Assembly (NCBI GenBank): GCA_021372495.1
Contig: JAJFUF010000013.1
Location: 1-60,077 of the forward strand
DNA from: Lysobacteraceae bacterium
Lineage (GTDB): Bacteria; Pseudomonadota; Gammaproteobacteria; Xanthomonadales; Rhodanobacteraceae
Length of the DNA: 60,077 nucleotides
Direction of reading: 5' to 3'
Shown: positions 18,747 through 27,927 of the stretch, piece by piece
Position numbering within the stretch: the stretch's first letter is position 1
How the letters are laid out: every line of letters starts with the position of its first letter
The notes under the pieces: model-generated
The model's database searches: none
What the model was told of the DNA's origin: nothing
The model's input: the letters and a program-made list of their open reading frames with translations, nothing else
Translations under genes and position numbers: made by a program

Positions 18747-19682
18747 ATGCCGAATTCCACCGCTCCGCTCCCGCGGATCCTGCGCCGCGCCGCCCTGCTG
18801 GGCGCCGCCGCCCTGCTGGCGGGCTGCGCGATCGCGCAGCCGCGCACCGACGATCCGTGGGAGAAGTTCAACCGCAAGACGTACGCATTCAACACCGCGG
18901 TCGACAAGGCCGTGATCCGCCCGGTCGCGGTCGGCTACCGCAAGGTGACCTCGCCCGACGTGCGCCGGCTGTTCAACAACTTCTTCACCAACATCCGCCA
19001 GCCGATCACCATCGCCAACGACCTGCTGCAGGTCGAGCCGCTGCCGGCGCTGAAAAGCACGGGCCGCCTGCTGGTCAACCTGACCGTCGGCCTTGGCGGC
19101 ATCTTCGATCCGGCCAGCAAGCTCGGCCTGCCGCTGGACGAGACCGATTTCGGCGTGACCCTGGCGCGCTGGGGCATGCCGGACGGCCCCTTCCTGGTGC
19201 TGCCGCTGGTCGGTCCGACCACCGCGCGCGATTTCTGGCACGTGCCGGTGGACAGCCAGTTCTTCGACCCGCTGTCCTGGTACGCGCGCGAGAACGACTA
19301 CCGCTACGAGGCGCAGCACTGGCCGCAGTTGTTCTACCTGGTCACGCTGCGCGCCGGCGCGATCGACGCGGAGAGTTTCCTCGAGTCCGCCTACGACCCC
19401 TACGTGTTCGCACGCGATGCCTATCGCCAGCGCCGCGTCTACCTGATCTACCGCGGCAACCCGCCGGCCGAGGTGATCGAGCGCATGCAGGGCATCGGCG
19501 CCGACGACTTCGATCCGGACAAGCTGCTCGAGCAGCAGCGCGACTGGGAGAAGCAGCAGCAAAGCCAGCCGCCGCAACCGCCGCCGGCGCCGCCCGAGCC
19601 GAAGAAGGACGGCGACGGTGGTCCGGGCGGCACCAACCCGCTGCCGGCCGGCGCCTCCAGCACCGCCCTTCCGCAGCGTTGA
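18747..19682 (+). CDS. mlaA: Outer-membrane lipoprotein MlaA (VacJ)
   Basis: A 311-residue lipoprotein with lipobox LLAGC (Cys27). It has the MlaA/VacJ hallmarks: DPWEKFNRKTYAFN, NNFFTNIRQPITIANDLLQ, GGIFDPASKLGLP and LPLVGPTTARD. MlaA is a ring-shaped outer-membrane protein that removes phospholipids from the outer leaflet and passes them to periplasmic MlaC. The last 60 residues are a Pro/Gln-rich, probably disordered tail absent from the E. coli protein. It is convergent with the mlaFEDCB operon, so the whole pathway is encoded within 4.2 kb although not in one transcript. Confidence 0.95.
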   Translation: MPNSTAPLPRILRRAALLGAAALLAGCAIAQPRTDDPWEKFNRKTYAFNTAVDKAVIRPVAVGYRKVTSPDVRRLFNNFFTNIRQPITIANDLLQVEPLPALKSTGRLLVNLTVGLGGIFDPASKLGLPLDETDFGVTLARWGMPDGPFLVLPLVGPTTARDFWHVPVDSQFFDPLSWYARENDYRYEAQHWPQLFYLVTLRAGAIDAESFLESAYDPYVFARDAYRQRRVYLIYRGNPPAEVIERMQGIGADDFDPDKLLEQQRDWEKQQQSQPPQPPPAPPEPKKDGDGGPGGTNPLPAGASSTALPQR

Positions 19683-19704
19683 GCGCGGCCCTGGCGGCGC
19701 AGAC

Positions 19705-19732
19705 GCGAACGGCGCCCTCGGGCGCCGTTCGC
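19705..19732. terminator. Strong hairpin between mlaA and mlaB
   Basis: A perfect 12-bp stem (GCGAACGGCGCC / GGCGCCGTTCGC) with a CTCG loop lies 22 bases after the mlaA stop and 20 bases after the mlaB stop on the other strand; likely bidirectional. The T tract is minimal (TTGCATG). Confidence 0.65.
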
Positions 19733-19752
19733 TTGCATGCCCCGTGGCGGGA

Positions 19753-20058
19753 TCAGGCGGCGCCCAGCAGCGCCTCCACGTCGCACACCCGCGCAAGCGC
19801 GCGCAGGTGAGCCGGCAGGTTGGCCACCGCGAGCGCGCGCCCCGCCCTGCGCGCGCGCGCGAGCAGTGCCAGCACGCAGGCCAGGCCGGCGCTGTCGGCC
19901 GCGGCCACGTCGCCGAGGTCGAGCCGCGTCTGCGCGCCGTCGTCCAGCGCAGCGCCGGCCCGTTCCAGCGCCACCGCCGCGGTGGCGAAGGTCAGCGCGC
20001 CCGACAGCGCGAGCGTGTCGGCGTCGGGACGATCCAGGCGGAATCCGACGTCGGCCAC
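19753..20058 (-). CDS. mlaB: STAS-domain protein MlaB
   Basis: A 101-residue single STAS domain with the typical strand LALSGALTF, the LDLGDVAAADSAGLACVLALL core and a C-terminal helix. MlaB binds the MlaF ATPase and stabilises the inner-membrane MlaFEDB complex. It starts 7 bases after mlaC and ends the operon, facing mlaA tail to tail. Confidence 0.9.
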   Translation of the reverse strand: MADVGFRLDRPDADTLALSGALTFATAAVALERAGAALDDGAQTRLDLGDVAAADSAGLACVLALLARARRAGRALAVANLPAHLRALARVCDVEALLGAA

Positions 20059-20065
20059 GGCGGGC

Positions 20066-20719
20066 TCAGTTCGTCTTCGCCGGGGCGGCGTTCTGCTGCA
20101 GCGTGTCGAGCGCCTTCTCGCCCTGCGTCTCCAGCCGCGTGATCAGGCCGTCGATGCCGTCCTTCTTGACCTCGGCATCGACCTGGTTGCGGTAGTTGGC
20201 GACGTAGGAGATGCCCTCGATGATCACGTCGTAGGCTTTCCAGTCGCCTTCGCGGGTCTTGCGGAAAGCGTAGTCGACCGACACCGTCTTGCCGTCGTCC
20301 AGCACCACCTGGGTCTGCACGATCGAGCGCTTGTCGTTGAGGTCGCCCTTGAACGGCAGCACGTGCACGCGGCCGCGCGTGTAGTTCAGCAGGCCCTCCG
20401 CGTAACGGTGCGTGATCGAGTTGTAGAACGCCTTGGCGAAGCGCTCGCGCTGCTCGGGCGTGGCCTCGCGCGCGTGCATGCCCAGCACCAGGATGGAGGC
20501 GTAGTCGATGTCGAAATGCGGCAGGAAGGTGTCGTCGATGATCTTGATCATCGCTTCCTTGTCGCTCTTCAACTGCTGCTGGTGGCCCTCGATGGCCTTC
20601 GAAAGGTCGTCGGCGATGGTCTGCACGACCTGCTGCGGCGGCATCGGGTCGGCCAGCGCCGGAACGGCCACCGCGGTGATGGTCAGGGCGAATGCGAAAG
20701 CCAGGGTGCGCAACATCAT
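20066..20719 (-). CDS. mlaC: Periplasmic phospholipid-binding protein MlaC
   Basis: A 217-residue protein with a signal peptide (about 1-22, ending VPALA) and the MlaC/Ttg2D fold: FDIDYASILVLG, RFAKAFYNSITHRYAEGLL, YDVIIEGISYVANYRNQ. It ferries phospholipids across the periplasm between MlaA and the MlaFEDB complex. The ATGATG at 20719/20716 is chosen because it begins right at a normal signal sequence; the frame is open up to 20752, overlapping mlaD. Confidence 0.95.
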   Translation of the reverse strand: MMLRTLAFAFALTITAVAVPALADPMPPQQVVQTIADDLSKAIEGHQQQLKSDKEAMIKIIDDTFLPHFDIDYASILVLGMHAREATPEQRERFAKAFYNSITHRYAEGLLNYTRGRVHVLPFKGDLNDKRSIVQTQVVLDDGKTVSVDYAFRKTREGDWKAYDVIIEGISYVANYRNQVDAEVKKDGIDGLITRLETQGEKALDTLQQNAAPAKTN

Positions 20720-20748
20720 GGTGGGGAAATCTCCTCGACGCCCGCGCT

Positions 20749-21264
20749 TCACGCGCCGCCCGCGGGCTTGGTGGTGCCCTGGGTCGGCGCGGGCTTCTTG
20801 TTGGCATCGCCCGAGCCGTTGACCAGGAACTTGCCGATCAGGTCCTCGAGCTGCAGCGCCGACTGGGTCAGGATCAGCTCGTCGCCGTCCTTCAGCATCT
20901 CCGGCGAGCCGCCGGGCTGGATGCCAACGTACTGGTCGCCCAGTAAACCGCTGGTGAATATCACCGCCGAGGAATCGTCGGGAATCTCGTGGAAACGCTT
21001 GTCGATGCTGAGCGTCACCAGCGCGTCGAGCTTTTCCGGCTCGAGCTGCACCGAGGCCACCGAACCGATGCGCACGCCGGCGATCTTCACCGGCGCGCGC
21101 AGCTTCAGCTGGCCGACGTTGCCGAAGCGCGCCTTGACCGCGTAGCTGTCGCCCTGGCGGTAGTTGGCGACGCTGGTGGTCTGCGTGGCCAGGTAGGCCA
21201 GCGCGGCGAAACCGAGCACGATGAACAGGCCGGTGCCGACGGCGTAGGAACGTCTCTGCGTCAC
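20749..21264 (-). CDS. mlaD: MCE-domain protein MlaD
   Basis: A 171-residue protein with an N-terminal transmembrane helix (about 8-26) and one MCE domain (about 38-118: YAVKARFGNVGQLKLRAPVKI, GVRIGSVASV). MlaD forms a hexameric pore on the periplasmic face of the MlaE permease. The C-terminus is a short Gly/Lys/Pro tail. It follows mlaE by 10 bases. Confidence 0.95.
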   Translation of the reverse strand: MTQRRSYAVGTGLFIVLGFAALAYLATQTTSVANYRQGDSYAVKARFGNVGQLKLRAPVKIAGVRIGSVASVQLEPEKLDALVTLSIDKRFHEIPDDSSAVIFTSGLLGDQYVGIQPGGSPEMLKDGDELILTQSALQLEDLIGKFLVNGSGDANKKPAPTQGTTKPAGGA

Positions 21265-21274
21265 GGCGCGATCC

Positions 21275-22045
21275 TCACATCAGGAATGCGGTAAGCACGA
21301 AGTCCAGCGCCAGCACGACGATGGACGAGAACACCACGGTGCGCGTGGTGGCGTAGGCCACGCCCTCGCTGGTCGGCGGCGTGGTGTAGCCCTGGAACAC
21401 GCCGATCAGCGTGACCACGGCGCCGAAGGCGAGGCTCTTCCAGACGCCGTTCACCACGTCGTCCCACAGGTCGACGTTGGCGGTCATGTTGCCCCAGAAG
21501 GTGCCGTTGTCGATGCCGAGCCAGGTCACGCCGACCAGATGTCCGCCGAAGATGCCGAGCGCGTTGAACACGCAGGCCAGCAGCGGCATCGCGATCACGC
21601 CGGCGAGAAAGCGCGGCGCGATCACGTAGGCGATCGGATCGACCGCCATCATCTCCATCGCCGCGAGCTGGTCGGTGGCGCGCATCAGGCCGATCTCCGC
21701 GGTGATCGAGGTGCCGGCGCGTCCGGCGAACAGCAGCGCGGTGACCACGGGACCCAGCTCGCGCAGCAGCGACAGCGCCACCACCGTGCCCAACGCCTCG
21801 GTGCCGCCGAAGATCGACAGCGTGTGGTAGAGCTGCAGCGCCAGCACCATGCCGACGAACAGGCCGCAGGTCATGATGATCACCAGGCTCATCGCGCCGA
21901 CGAACCAGACCTGGCGCACCGTCTCGCGGACATAGCGCAGGCTCTTCGGCAGCGCGCCGAGGATGCTGAAGAAGAACAGCCCGGCCGCGCCGACCTGGGC
22001 CAGCGCGTCCGCCAGATAGCCGCCGCGCAGGAAGCGCCCGTTCAT
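21275..22045 (-). CDS. mlaE: ABC transporter permease MlaE
   Basis: A 256-residue permease of the MlaE family with five to six hydrophobic segments and the signatures LSLLRELGPVVTALLFAGRAGTSITAEIG (the core RELGPVVTALL and GRAGTSITAE) and RATDQLAAMEMMAVDP. It forms the membrane dimer of the MlaFEDB lipid transporter. Its ATG overlaps the mlaF stop (ATGA), indicating coupling. Confidence 0.95.
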   Translation of the reverse strand: MNGRFLRGGYLADALAQVGAAGLFFFSILGALPKSLRYVRETVRQVWFVGAMSLVIIMTCGLFVGMVLALQLYHTLSIFGGTEALGTVVALSLLRELGPVVTALLFAGRAGTSITAEIGLMRATDQLAAMEMMAVDPIAYVIAPRFLAGVIAMPLLACVFNALGIFGGHLVGVTWLGIDNGTFWGNMTANVDLWDDVVNGVWKSLAFGAVVTLIGVFQGYTTPPTSEGVAYATTRTVVFSSIVVLALDFVLTAFLM

Positions 22046-22875
22046 GCCGCGCCCCCGTCGAAGCCCAGTTCGCGCGCGTAGTCGCCCGCGGGATAGTGGA
22101 ACGGCACCGGGCCGTCGGCCTCGCCGCCGAAGAACTGCTTCGTCCAGTCCGACTCGCCGCGCGCCAGCTCGTCCGGCGCGCCTGCCGCCACGATCTTGCC
22201 GTTGGCCAGCAGGTGCACGCGGTCGGCGACGCGGCGCACCGCGCTCAGCTCGTGCGCGACCAGCACGCTGGTGATGCCGAGCGTCTGGTTGAGCGTGCGG
22301 ATCAGCTTGAGCACCTGGTTCAGCGCGATCGGGTCGAGGCCGACGAACGGCTCGTCGTAGAGGATCAGCATCGGGTCGAACACGATCGCACGCGCCAGCG
22401 CCACGCGCCGCGCCATGCCGCCGGACAGCTCGCTGGGCAGCAGCCGCGCCGCGCCGCGCAGGCCGACCGCCTGCAGCTTGGTCAGCACGATGTTGCGCAC
22501 CAGCTCCTCGGGCAGCCTGGCGTGCTGGCGCAGCGGGAAGGCGACGTTCTCGAACACGTCGAAGTCGGTCAGCAGCGCGGAGTTCTGGAACAGGTAGCCG
22601 ATGCACTCGCGCAGCGCGAACAGCGCGTCGCGACCGAGCTCCGGCACGTTGCGGCCGTCCACCCAGACTTCGCCGGCGTCCGGACGCATCTGCCCGGTGA
22701 TGTGCTTGAGCAGCGTGGTCTTGCCGGTGCCGCTCGGACCCATCAGCGCGGTGATGCTGCCGCGCGGGATGTCGAGGTCGAGCGCGTCGAAGATGACCTT
22801 GCCGCCCAGCCGCGTGCTGAGGCCGCGCACGCGCACCAGCGGTTCGTCGGGTCGGGGCATCGGGACGTCGGACAT
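22042..22875 (-). CDS. mlaF: ABC transporter ATP-binding protein MlaF
   Basis: A 277-residue ATPase with Walker A GPSGTGKTT (46-54), Q-loop (LFQNSA), signature ELSGGMARR (149-157), Walker B ILYDEP (171-176) and the H-loop VAHELSAV. It powers phospholipid trafficking by the Mla system. The C-terminal tail after about 240 (DWTKQFFGGEADGPV) is typical of Mla/Ttg2A ATPases and contacts the dimer partner. First gene of mlaFEDCB; no clear promoter is seen, but the hairpin at 22930 separates it from gmk. Confidence 0.95.
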   Translation of the reverse strand: MSDVPMPRPDEPLVRVRGLSTRLGGKVIFDALDLDIPRGSITALMGPSGTGKTTLLKHITGQMRPDAGEVWVDGRNVPELGRDALFALRECIGYLFQNSALLTDFDVFENVAFPLRQHARLPEELVRNIVLTKLQAVGLRGAARLLPSELSGGMARRVALARAIVFDPMLILYDEPFVGLDPIALNQVLKLIRTLNQTLGITSVLVAHELSAVRRVADRVHLLANGKIVAAGAPDELARGESDWTKQFFGGEADGPVPFHYPAGDYARELGFDGGAA

Positions 22876-22929
22876 GGCGGTCAGGGCTGCGGCCGCGGGC
22901 GGCGCAATCGGAACACGTTACTCGAGCGG

Positions 22930-22969
22930 GCGCCTGCAGCCAAGCGGCGCGCCGCTTGGCCGCAGGCGC
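22930..22969 (-). terminator. Long hairpin between gmk and mlaF
   Basis: Two 19-base arms (22930-22948 and 22951-22969) pair with one mismatch around a 2-base loop, beginning 4 bases after the gmk stop. No T tract follows on the minus strand. It should insulate gmk from the Mla operon. Confidence 0.6.
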
Positions 22970-22972
22970 GGT

Positions 22973-23599
22973 TCATGGGTTCTTAAGCAACGCCTCGATC
23001 AGCGCGGCGTGGCGTTCGCGCTGCAGCGGCCGGCGCAGGCGGGTCGCGCGCACGATCGCCTGCAGGTCGGCCACCGCATCTTCGAAGCGGTCGTTGACGA
23101 GGATGTAGTCGAACTCGGGCGTGTGCGAGATCTCCTCGCGCGAGTTGGCCAGGCGGCGCGCAATGGTCGCCTCGCTGTCGGTGGCGCGCGCGCGCAGGCG
23201 CCGCTCCAGCTCCGCGCGCGAGGGCGGCAGGATGAACACGCTGACGCAGTCCGGCTTGGCCGCGCGCACCGAGCGCGCGCCCTGCCAGTCGATCTCCAGC
23301 AGCACGTCGCGCCCTGCGGCGAGGATCGGCTCGACCGCGCTGCGCGCCGTGCCCTTGCGGTCGCCGTGCACGTCGGCGTACTCGAAGAACTGGCCGGCCT
23401 GCGCCATCGCGTCGAACTTCGCGCGGTCGACGAAGTGGTAGTGCTTGCCGTCGGCCTCGCCGGGACGCGGCGCGCGGTCGGTGTACGAGATCGACAGCGA
23501 GATGCCCGGCTCGCGCGCCAGCAGCGCGTTGACCAGGGTCGATTTGCCGGCGCCGGAGGGCGCGGCGACGATGAACAGGGTGCCGGGGGCGGGGGTCAT
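22973..23599 (-). CDS. gmk: Guanylate kinase
   Basis: A 208-residue enzyme phosphorylating GMP to GDP. The P-loop is APSGAGKST (13-21); the GMP-binding segment ([20 protein letters not shown], residues 38-57) and [14 protein letters not shown] follow. The ATG at 23599 has only the GGGGG run as possible ribosome site. The usual neighbour rpoZ is 4.4 kb away, separated by the Mla genes. Confidence 0.96.
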   Translation of the reverse strand: MTPAPGTLFIVAAPSGAGKSTLVNALLAREPGISLSISYTDRAPRPGEADGKHYHFVDRAKFDAMAQAGQFFEYADVHGDRKGTARSAVEPILAAGRDVLLEIDWQGARSVRAAKPDCVSVFILPPSRAELERRLRARATDSEATIARRLANSREEISHTPEFDYILVNDRFEDAVADLQAIVRATRLRRPLQRERHAALIEALLKNP

Positions 23600-23654
23600 C
23601 GCGACGCGACGCTCTGCGAAAGCACGACGTTCGCCGCGCACGCGGCTCGCTTGT

Positions 23655-23793
23655 CTCCCTCTCCCCAGCGGGGAGCGGGCCGGGGTGAGGGGGAGCCGAC
23701 CGCAGGGCGGCTGGCCTTTGTCACAAGGCGTGCGCAAGCCGCAGGCAAGAGCGCCCCCTCACCCTTTGCCCTCTCCCCGCCGGGGAGAGGGGA
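23655..23793. repeat. Inverted pair of CCCTCTCCCC-type dispersed elements
   Basis: The left part (23655-23693: CTCCCTCTCCCCAGCGGGGA followed by GCGGGCCGGGGTGAGGG) and the right part (23752-23793: CCCCCTCACCCTTTGCCCTC followed by TCCCCGCCGGGGAGAGGGG) are inverted copies of a G/C-rich intergenic motif found repeatedly in Xanthomonadales and other proteobacteria. Another half copy lies at 37430-37460. The 271-base gmk-yicC interval holds no gene. Confidence 0.55.
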
Positions 23794-23870
23794 ACGCGCG
23801 GTGCCGGACGGGTTCGCACCCATTTGCGCGAGAGACTCGATTGGCGTGGCGGACTTCGGCATGCGCGGAC

Positions 23871-24731
23871 TTACTCGATGTTCTGCACCTGCTCGCGGAT
23901 CTGCTCGATCAGCACCTTCAGCTCGACCGATGCGCGCGTGGTGCGCGGATCGGCCGACTTCGAGCCGAGCGTGTTGGCTTCGCGGTTGAATTCCTGCATC
24001 AGGAAGTCGAGGCGACGGCCGACCGCCTCGGCGAGGCCGAGCACGCGGCGCGCCTCGGCGACGTGCGCGGCGAGCCGGTCCAGCTCCTCGTCCACGTCGA
24101 TGCGCTGCACCTGCAGCACCACTTCCTGCTCGAGGCGACCCGGTTCCAGCGGCTGCTTCAGTTCGGCGAGACGCTGCTCCAGGCGCGCGCGCAGGCCGGC
24201 GCGGATCTCGGGCAGCCAGCCGCGCACCTCGGCGACGATGCGCGCGACCGCGTCGAGCCGCTCGGCGATCGCCGCGCGCAGCTTGTCGCCCTCGCGCTCG
24301 CGGGTGGCGACGAACTCGTCCAGCGCGCGCTGCAGCACCGCCTGCGCGGCGGCGCCGAGGCCCTCCTGGTCCAGCTCCGGCTTGACCAGCAGGCCCGGCC
24401 AGGCCAGCAGCGTGGCGAAGTCGGTGTGCATGTCGGGAAAGCGCCCGCGCAGATCGTGCGCCAGCGCCGCCATGCGCGCGGCGACGGCGTCGTCGAGACG
24501 CAGCTCGGCCGCGCCCTGCGGCGCGCGATAGCGCAACGTCATGTCGACCTTGCCGCGCGCCAGCCGCGCGGTCACCTGCTCGCGCAACTGCGACTCCAGC
24601 GGACGCAGCTCGTCGGGCAGGCGCGGGTTGATCTCGAGATAGCGGTGGTTCACCGCGCGCAGCTCGCAGGCGATCCAGCCCTGCGGCGTATTCGCCTCGG
24701 CGCCCGCGAAGGCGGTCATGCTGCGGATCAT
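23871..24731 (-). CDS. YicC family endoribonuclease-like protein
   Basis: A 286-residue protein with both parts of the family: the N-terminal YicC_N domain ([19 protein letters not shown], then [17 protein letters not shown]) and the C-terminal DUF1732 domain with [25 protein letters not shown] and [19 protein letters not shown] near the end. E. coli YicC has been shown to act on the small RNA RyhB. It is divergent from rph and upstream of gmk, an arrangement seen in many bacteria. Confidence 0.92.
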   Translation of the reverse strand: MIRSMTAFAGAEANTPQGWIACELRAVNHRYLEINPRLPDELRPLESQLREQVTARLARGKVDMTLRYRAPQGAAELRLDDAVAARMAALAHDLRGRFPDMHTDFATLLAWPGLLVKPELDQEGLGAAAQAVLQRALDEFVATREREGDKLRAAIAERLDAVARIVAEVRGWLPEIRAGLRARLEQRLAELKQPLEPGRLEQEVVLQVQRIDVDEELDRLAAHVAEARRVLGLAEAVGRRLDFLMQEFNREANTLGSKSADPRTTRASVELKVLIEQIREQVQNIE

Positions 24732-24944
24732 GCGCGTGGTCCCGATGTGGCTGCGAGGAAAAAACGGGATCGGCCGAGCGGCATGCGGTGCCGCGCTCCA
24801 CGCCCCCTTGCGCGGCAGGAGACGGGGATTGTGGAGGCATGCACCACGTGGAGAACGAAGCGCGGCCGATCATGTCTGCGCGGCGGTCCCCGAAGAGGCA
24901 ATGGTAAACTCGCGCCCCCGCATTCCCCAAATCCAAGCCAGCGC

Positions 24945-25673
24945 ATGAACTCGCCCTCGCGCCCCAGCGGCCGCGCCCCGGACCAACTGCGTCCGGTCAC
25001 CATCGAGCGCCACTACACCCGTCACGCGGAAGGCTCCGTGCTGGTCTGCTTCGGCGACACCCGCGTGCTGTGCACCGCCAGCGTCGAGGAGCGCGTGCCG
25101 GCCTGGCTGCGCGGCAAGGGCGAGGGCTGGGTCACCGCCGAGTACGGCATGCTGCCGCGCGCGACCAAGGAGCGCACCCAGCGCGAGGCGGCACGCGGCG
25201 GCCAGGGCGGCCGCACCATGGAGATCCAGCGCCTGATCGGCCGCGCACTGCGCGCCTGCGTCGACCGCGCGGCGCTGGGCGAGCGCGTGATCACGCTGGA
25301 CTGCGACGTGCTGCAGGCCGACGGCGGCACGCGCACCGCCGCGATCACCGGCGCCTACGTGGCGCTGGTCGACGCGGTCGACCGCCTGCTGAAGCGCAAC
25401 GCGATCGGCCGCAACCCGATCCACGGCGCGGTCGCCGCGGTGTCGGTCGGCATCTGGCGCGGCGTGCCCATGCTCGACCTCGACTACGCCGAGGACTGCG
25501 CCTGCGACACCGACATGAACGTGGTGATGAACGACGGCGGCGGCTTCATCGAGGTGCAGGGCACCGCCGAAGGCCACGCGTTCCGCCGCGACGAGCTGGA
25601 CATGCTGCTGGCGCTCGCCGGCAAGGGCGTCGCCGAGCTGACCGCGCTGCAGCGCGAGGCGCTGGCGCGGTGA
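24945..25673 (+). CDS. rph: Ribonuclease PH
   Basis: A 242-residue phosphorolytic exoribonuclease that trims tRNA 3' ends. Family motifs: [87 protein letters not shown]. The length matches intact, active RNase PH (about 238 in E. coli wild type); there is no frameshift like the one in laboratory E. coli K-12. It heads a plus-strand series with rdgB and hemW. Confidence 0.96.
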   Translation: MNSPSRPSGRAPDQLRPVTIERHYTRHAEGSVLVCFGDTRVLCTASVEERVPAWLRGKGEGWVTAEYGMLPRATKERTQREAARGGQGGRTMEIQRLIGRALRACVDRAALGERVITLDCDVLQADGGTRTAAITGAYVALVDAVDRLLKRNAIGRNPIHGAVAAVSVGIWRGVPMLDLDYAEDCACDTDMNVVMNDGGGFIEVQGTAEGHAFRRDELDMLLALAGKGVAELTALQREALAR

Positions 25674-25752
25674 GAACGCCGAAGGTCGCGAGTCGACAAA
25701 AGCACGGGGCACGACGCTCTTCCCGACCTTTGGCTTTTGACTGTTGAGGCCG

Positions 25753-26358
25753 ATGCGAATCGTCCTCGCCAGCGGCAACCGCGGCAAGCTCGTGGAGCTC
25801 GGCGAGCTGCTGGCGGACAGCGGCATCGAGCTGGTCGCGCAGGCGGACCTCGGCGTGCCCGACGCCGAGGAAACCGGACACAGCTTCGTCGAGAACGCGA
25901 TCCTGAAGGCGCGCCACGCCGCGCGGCTGACCGGGCTGCCCGCGCTGGGCGACGATTCCGGCCTGTGCGTCGACGCGCTTGGCGGCGCGCCGGGCCTGTA
26001 CTCGGCGCGCTACGCCGGCGCGCACGGCGACGCCGCCGCCAACATCGCGCGCCTGCTGCGCGAGCTCGACGGCGTACCCGCCGAACGCCGCGGCGCGCAC
26101 TTCCACTGCACCATCGTGCTGATGTCGAGCGCCGACGACCCCGCGCCGCTGATCGCCGAGGGCCGCTGGCACGGCCGCATCCTGGAAGCGCCGCGCGGCA
26201 CGGCAGGCTTCGGCTACGACCCGGTGTTCCTCGATCCCGCGCACGGCGCCAGCGCGGCGGAACTGGAGCCGGCGCTGAAGAACCGCATCAGCCACCGCGG
26301 CCGCGCGCTGGCCGCGCTGCGCGCGCGGCTCGCGGCGGCGCTTGCGGGCGCCGCCTGA
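25753..26358 (+). CDS. rdgB: XTP/dITP diphosphatase (HAM1/RdgB)
   Basis: A 201-residue pyrophosphatase that clears non-canonical purine triphosphates such as dITP and XTP. The N-terminal SGNRGK (7-12), the metal-binding LGDDSGLCVDAL and GFGYDPVFLDP are present, as is the substrate-specificity segment SHRGRAL at the C-terminus. The ATG at 25753 follows GAGG by 5 bases; an in-frame TTG at 25744 is less likely. The 79-base gap from rph holds a partly palindromic AAAAGC/GCTTTT element. Confidence 0.95.
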   Translation: MRIVLASGNRGKLVELGELLADSGIELVAQADLGVPDAEETGHSFVENAILKARHAARLTGLPALGDDSGLCVDALGGAPGLYSARYAGAHGDAAANIARLLRELDGVPAERRGAHFHCTIVLMSSADDPAPLIAEGRWHGRILEAPRGTAGFGYDPVFLDPAHGASAAELEPALKNRISHRGRALAALRARLAAALAGAA

Positions 26359-26369
26359 CGTAGCCGCGC

Positions 26370-26672
26370 ATGTACGTGATCGCCTGGGAATACGAAGTCC
26401 GCGCCGACGCCACGGCGGCGTTCGCGCGCCTGTACGGCGCCGACGGCGGCTGGGCCGCGCTGTTCCGTGCGTATCCCGGCTATCTCGGCACCGAACTGCT
26501 GCGCGATGCGCAGGCGCCACAGCGCTATCTCACGCTGGACCGCTGGCGCTCGCAGGCCGAGTACGAGGCCTGCCTGGCCGGGGCGCGCGAACGCTACGCG
26601 GCGCTGGACGCCGAGGGCGACGCGCTGACGCTCGGCGAGCGCTGCCTCGGACGTTTCCACGCGCCGGATTGA
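26370..26672 (+). CDS. Small ABM-like (antibiotic biosynthesis monooxygenase fold) protein
   Basis: A 100-residue protein that fits the dimeric alpha-beta barrel fold: MYVIAWEYEVRADATAAFARLYG, GWAALFRAYPGYLGTELLRD and RYLTLDRWRSQAEYEACLA. Proteins of this type include small monooxygenases and heme-degrading or unknown-function proteins; no specific active site can be named. It is 11 bases after rdgB and probably part of the same transcript. Confidence 0.8.
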   Translation: MYVIAWEYEVRADATAAFARLYGADGGWAALFRAYPGYLGTELLRDAQAPQRYLTLDRWRSQAEYEACLAGARERYAALDAEGDALTLGERCLGRFHAPD

Positions 26673-26704
26673 GCGCGCGTCCAAGCATTCGCATGGCATC
26701 CGGC

Positions 26705-26738
26705 GGCGGGTTGCGCCGCCTGCGGCGGCGAACCCGCC
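26705..26738. repeat. Long hairpin before hemW
   Basis: GGCGGGTT, a bulged G, CGCCGCC, a TGC loop and the complementary arm make a nearly perfect 15-bp stem. It ends in CCCTAC, a feature shared with the repeat at 12182-12246. It lies between the ABM-like gene and hemW and could attenuate read-through; TACACT just after it (26740-26745) could be a -10 for hemW. Confidence 0.5.
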
Positions 26739-26751
26739 CTACACTACGACG

Positions 26752-27915
26752 ATGATCCATCCAGCCCCGCCGCTCGCGCTGTACGTGCACCTGCCGTGGT
26801 GCGTGAAGAAGTGTCCGTACTGCGACTTCAACTCGCACCCGCAGCGCGGCGCGCTGCCGTTCGACGCCTACGTCGACGCGCTGCTGGCCGACCTCGACGG
26901 CGACCTGCGCGATTTCGGCGGGGCCGCGGCCGGCCGCGAGATCGTCAGCGTGTTCTTCGGCGGCGGCACGCCCAGCCTGTTCCCGGCGGACGCGATCGCG
27001 CGCCTGTTGGACGGCGTCGCCGCGCGCCTGCCGATGGCGGCCGGCGCGGAGGTCACGCTGGAGGCCAACCCGGGCACGCTCGAGCACGGCCGCTTCGAAG
27101 GCTACCGCGCGGCCGGCGTCAACCGGCTCTCGATCGGCGTGCAGAGCTTCGACGACGCCAAGCTGGCGCGGCTCGGCCGCATCCATTCGTCCGGCGAGGC
27201 CGAGCGCGCGGTGCGCGAGGCGCGCGACGCCGGCTTCGACAACTTCAACCTCGACCTGATGTACGCGCTGCCGCAGCAGGACCTGGCCGGCGCGCTGGCC
27301 GACGTCGAGCGCGCGATCGCGCTGGCGCCGACGCACATCTCGCACTATCAGCTCACGCTGGAACCCAACACCGCGTTCGCGGCCAGCCCGCCGCCGCTGC
27401 CCGACCACGACGACGCCTGGACGATGCAGGAGGCCTGCCAGGCGCGGCTGGCCGCGGCCGGCTACGCGCAGTACGAGGTGTCGGCGTACGCGCGCGACGG
27501 CCGCCGCTGCGCGCACAACCTCAACTACTGGCGCTTCGGCGACTACCTCGCCATCGGCGCCGGCGCGCACGGCAAGCTGAGCGACGCGCAGGGCGTGCGC
27601 CGGCGCTGGAAGCTGCGCCATCCGACCGCCTACCTGAAGCAGGCGGCCACGCCCGCGCGCGTCGGCGGCGACGCCTACGTGCCCGCCGCCGAGCTGCCGT
27701 TCGAGTACATGCTGAACGCGCTGCGCCTGGTCGAGGGCGTGCCGTTCGGCGAGCTCGCCGCGCGCACCGGCCTCGGCGAGGCCGCGTTCGCGCCGGCGCT
27801 GGACACGGCCTACGCACGCGGCTGGCTGGAAGTCGCCGACGGGCGCCTGCGCGCCACGGCGACGGGCCAGCGCTTCCTCAACGACGTGATCGGGCTGTTC
27901 CTGCCGGCGCGCTAA
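26752..27915 (+). CDS. hemW: Radical SAM heme chaperone HemW
   Basis: A 387-residue radical SAM protein with the cluster motif CVKKCPYC (Cys17, Cys21, Cys24), the SAM-binding FFGGGTPSLF, EANPGTLE and GVQSFDD segments, and a C-terminal HemN_C domain (about 300-385, FEYMLNALRLVEGVPF). The short N-terminus and CxxxCxxC without the extra HemN features mark it as HemW, a heme-inserting chaperone for respiratory enzymes, rather than coproporphyrinogen dehydrogenase HemN. Position next to rdgB is conserved in many proteobacteria. Of interest, cytochrome bd genes follow 10 kb downstream. Confidence 0.93.
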   Translation: MIHPAPPLALYVHLPWCVKKCPYCDFNSHPQRGALPFDAYVDALLADLDGDLRDFGGAAAGREIVSVFFGGGTPSLFPADAIARLLDGVAARLPMAAGAEVTLEANPGTLEHGRFEGYRAAGVNRLSIGVQSFDDAKLARLGRIHSSGEAERAVREARDAGFDNFNLDLMYALPQQDLAGALADVERAIALAPTHISHYQLTLEPNTAFAASPPPLPDHDDAWTMQEACQARLAAAGYAQYEVSAYARDGRRCAHNLNYWRFGDYLAIGAGAHGKLSDAQGVRRRWKLRHPTAYLKQAATPARVGGDAYVPAAELPFEYMLNALRLVEGVPFGELAARTGLGEAAFAPALDTAYARGWLEVADGRLRATATGQRFLNDVIGLFLPAR

Positions 27916-27927
27916 TCGCGCCCCTGT

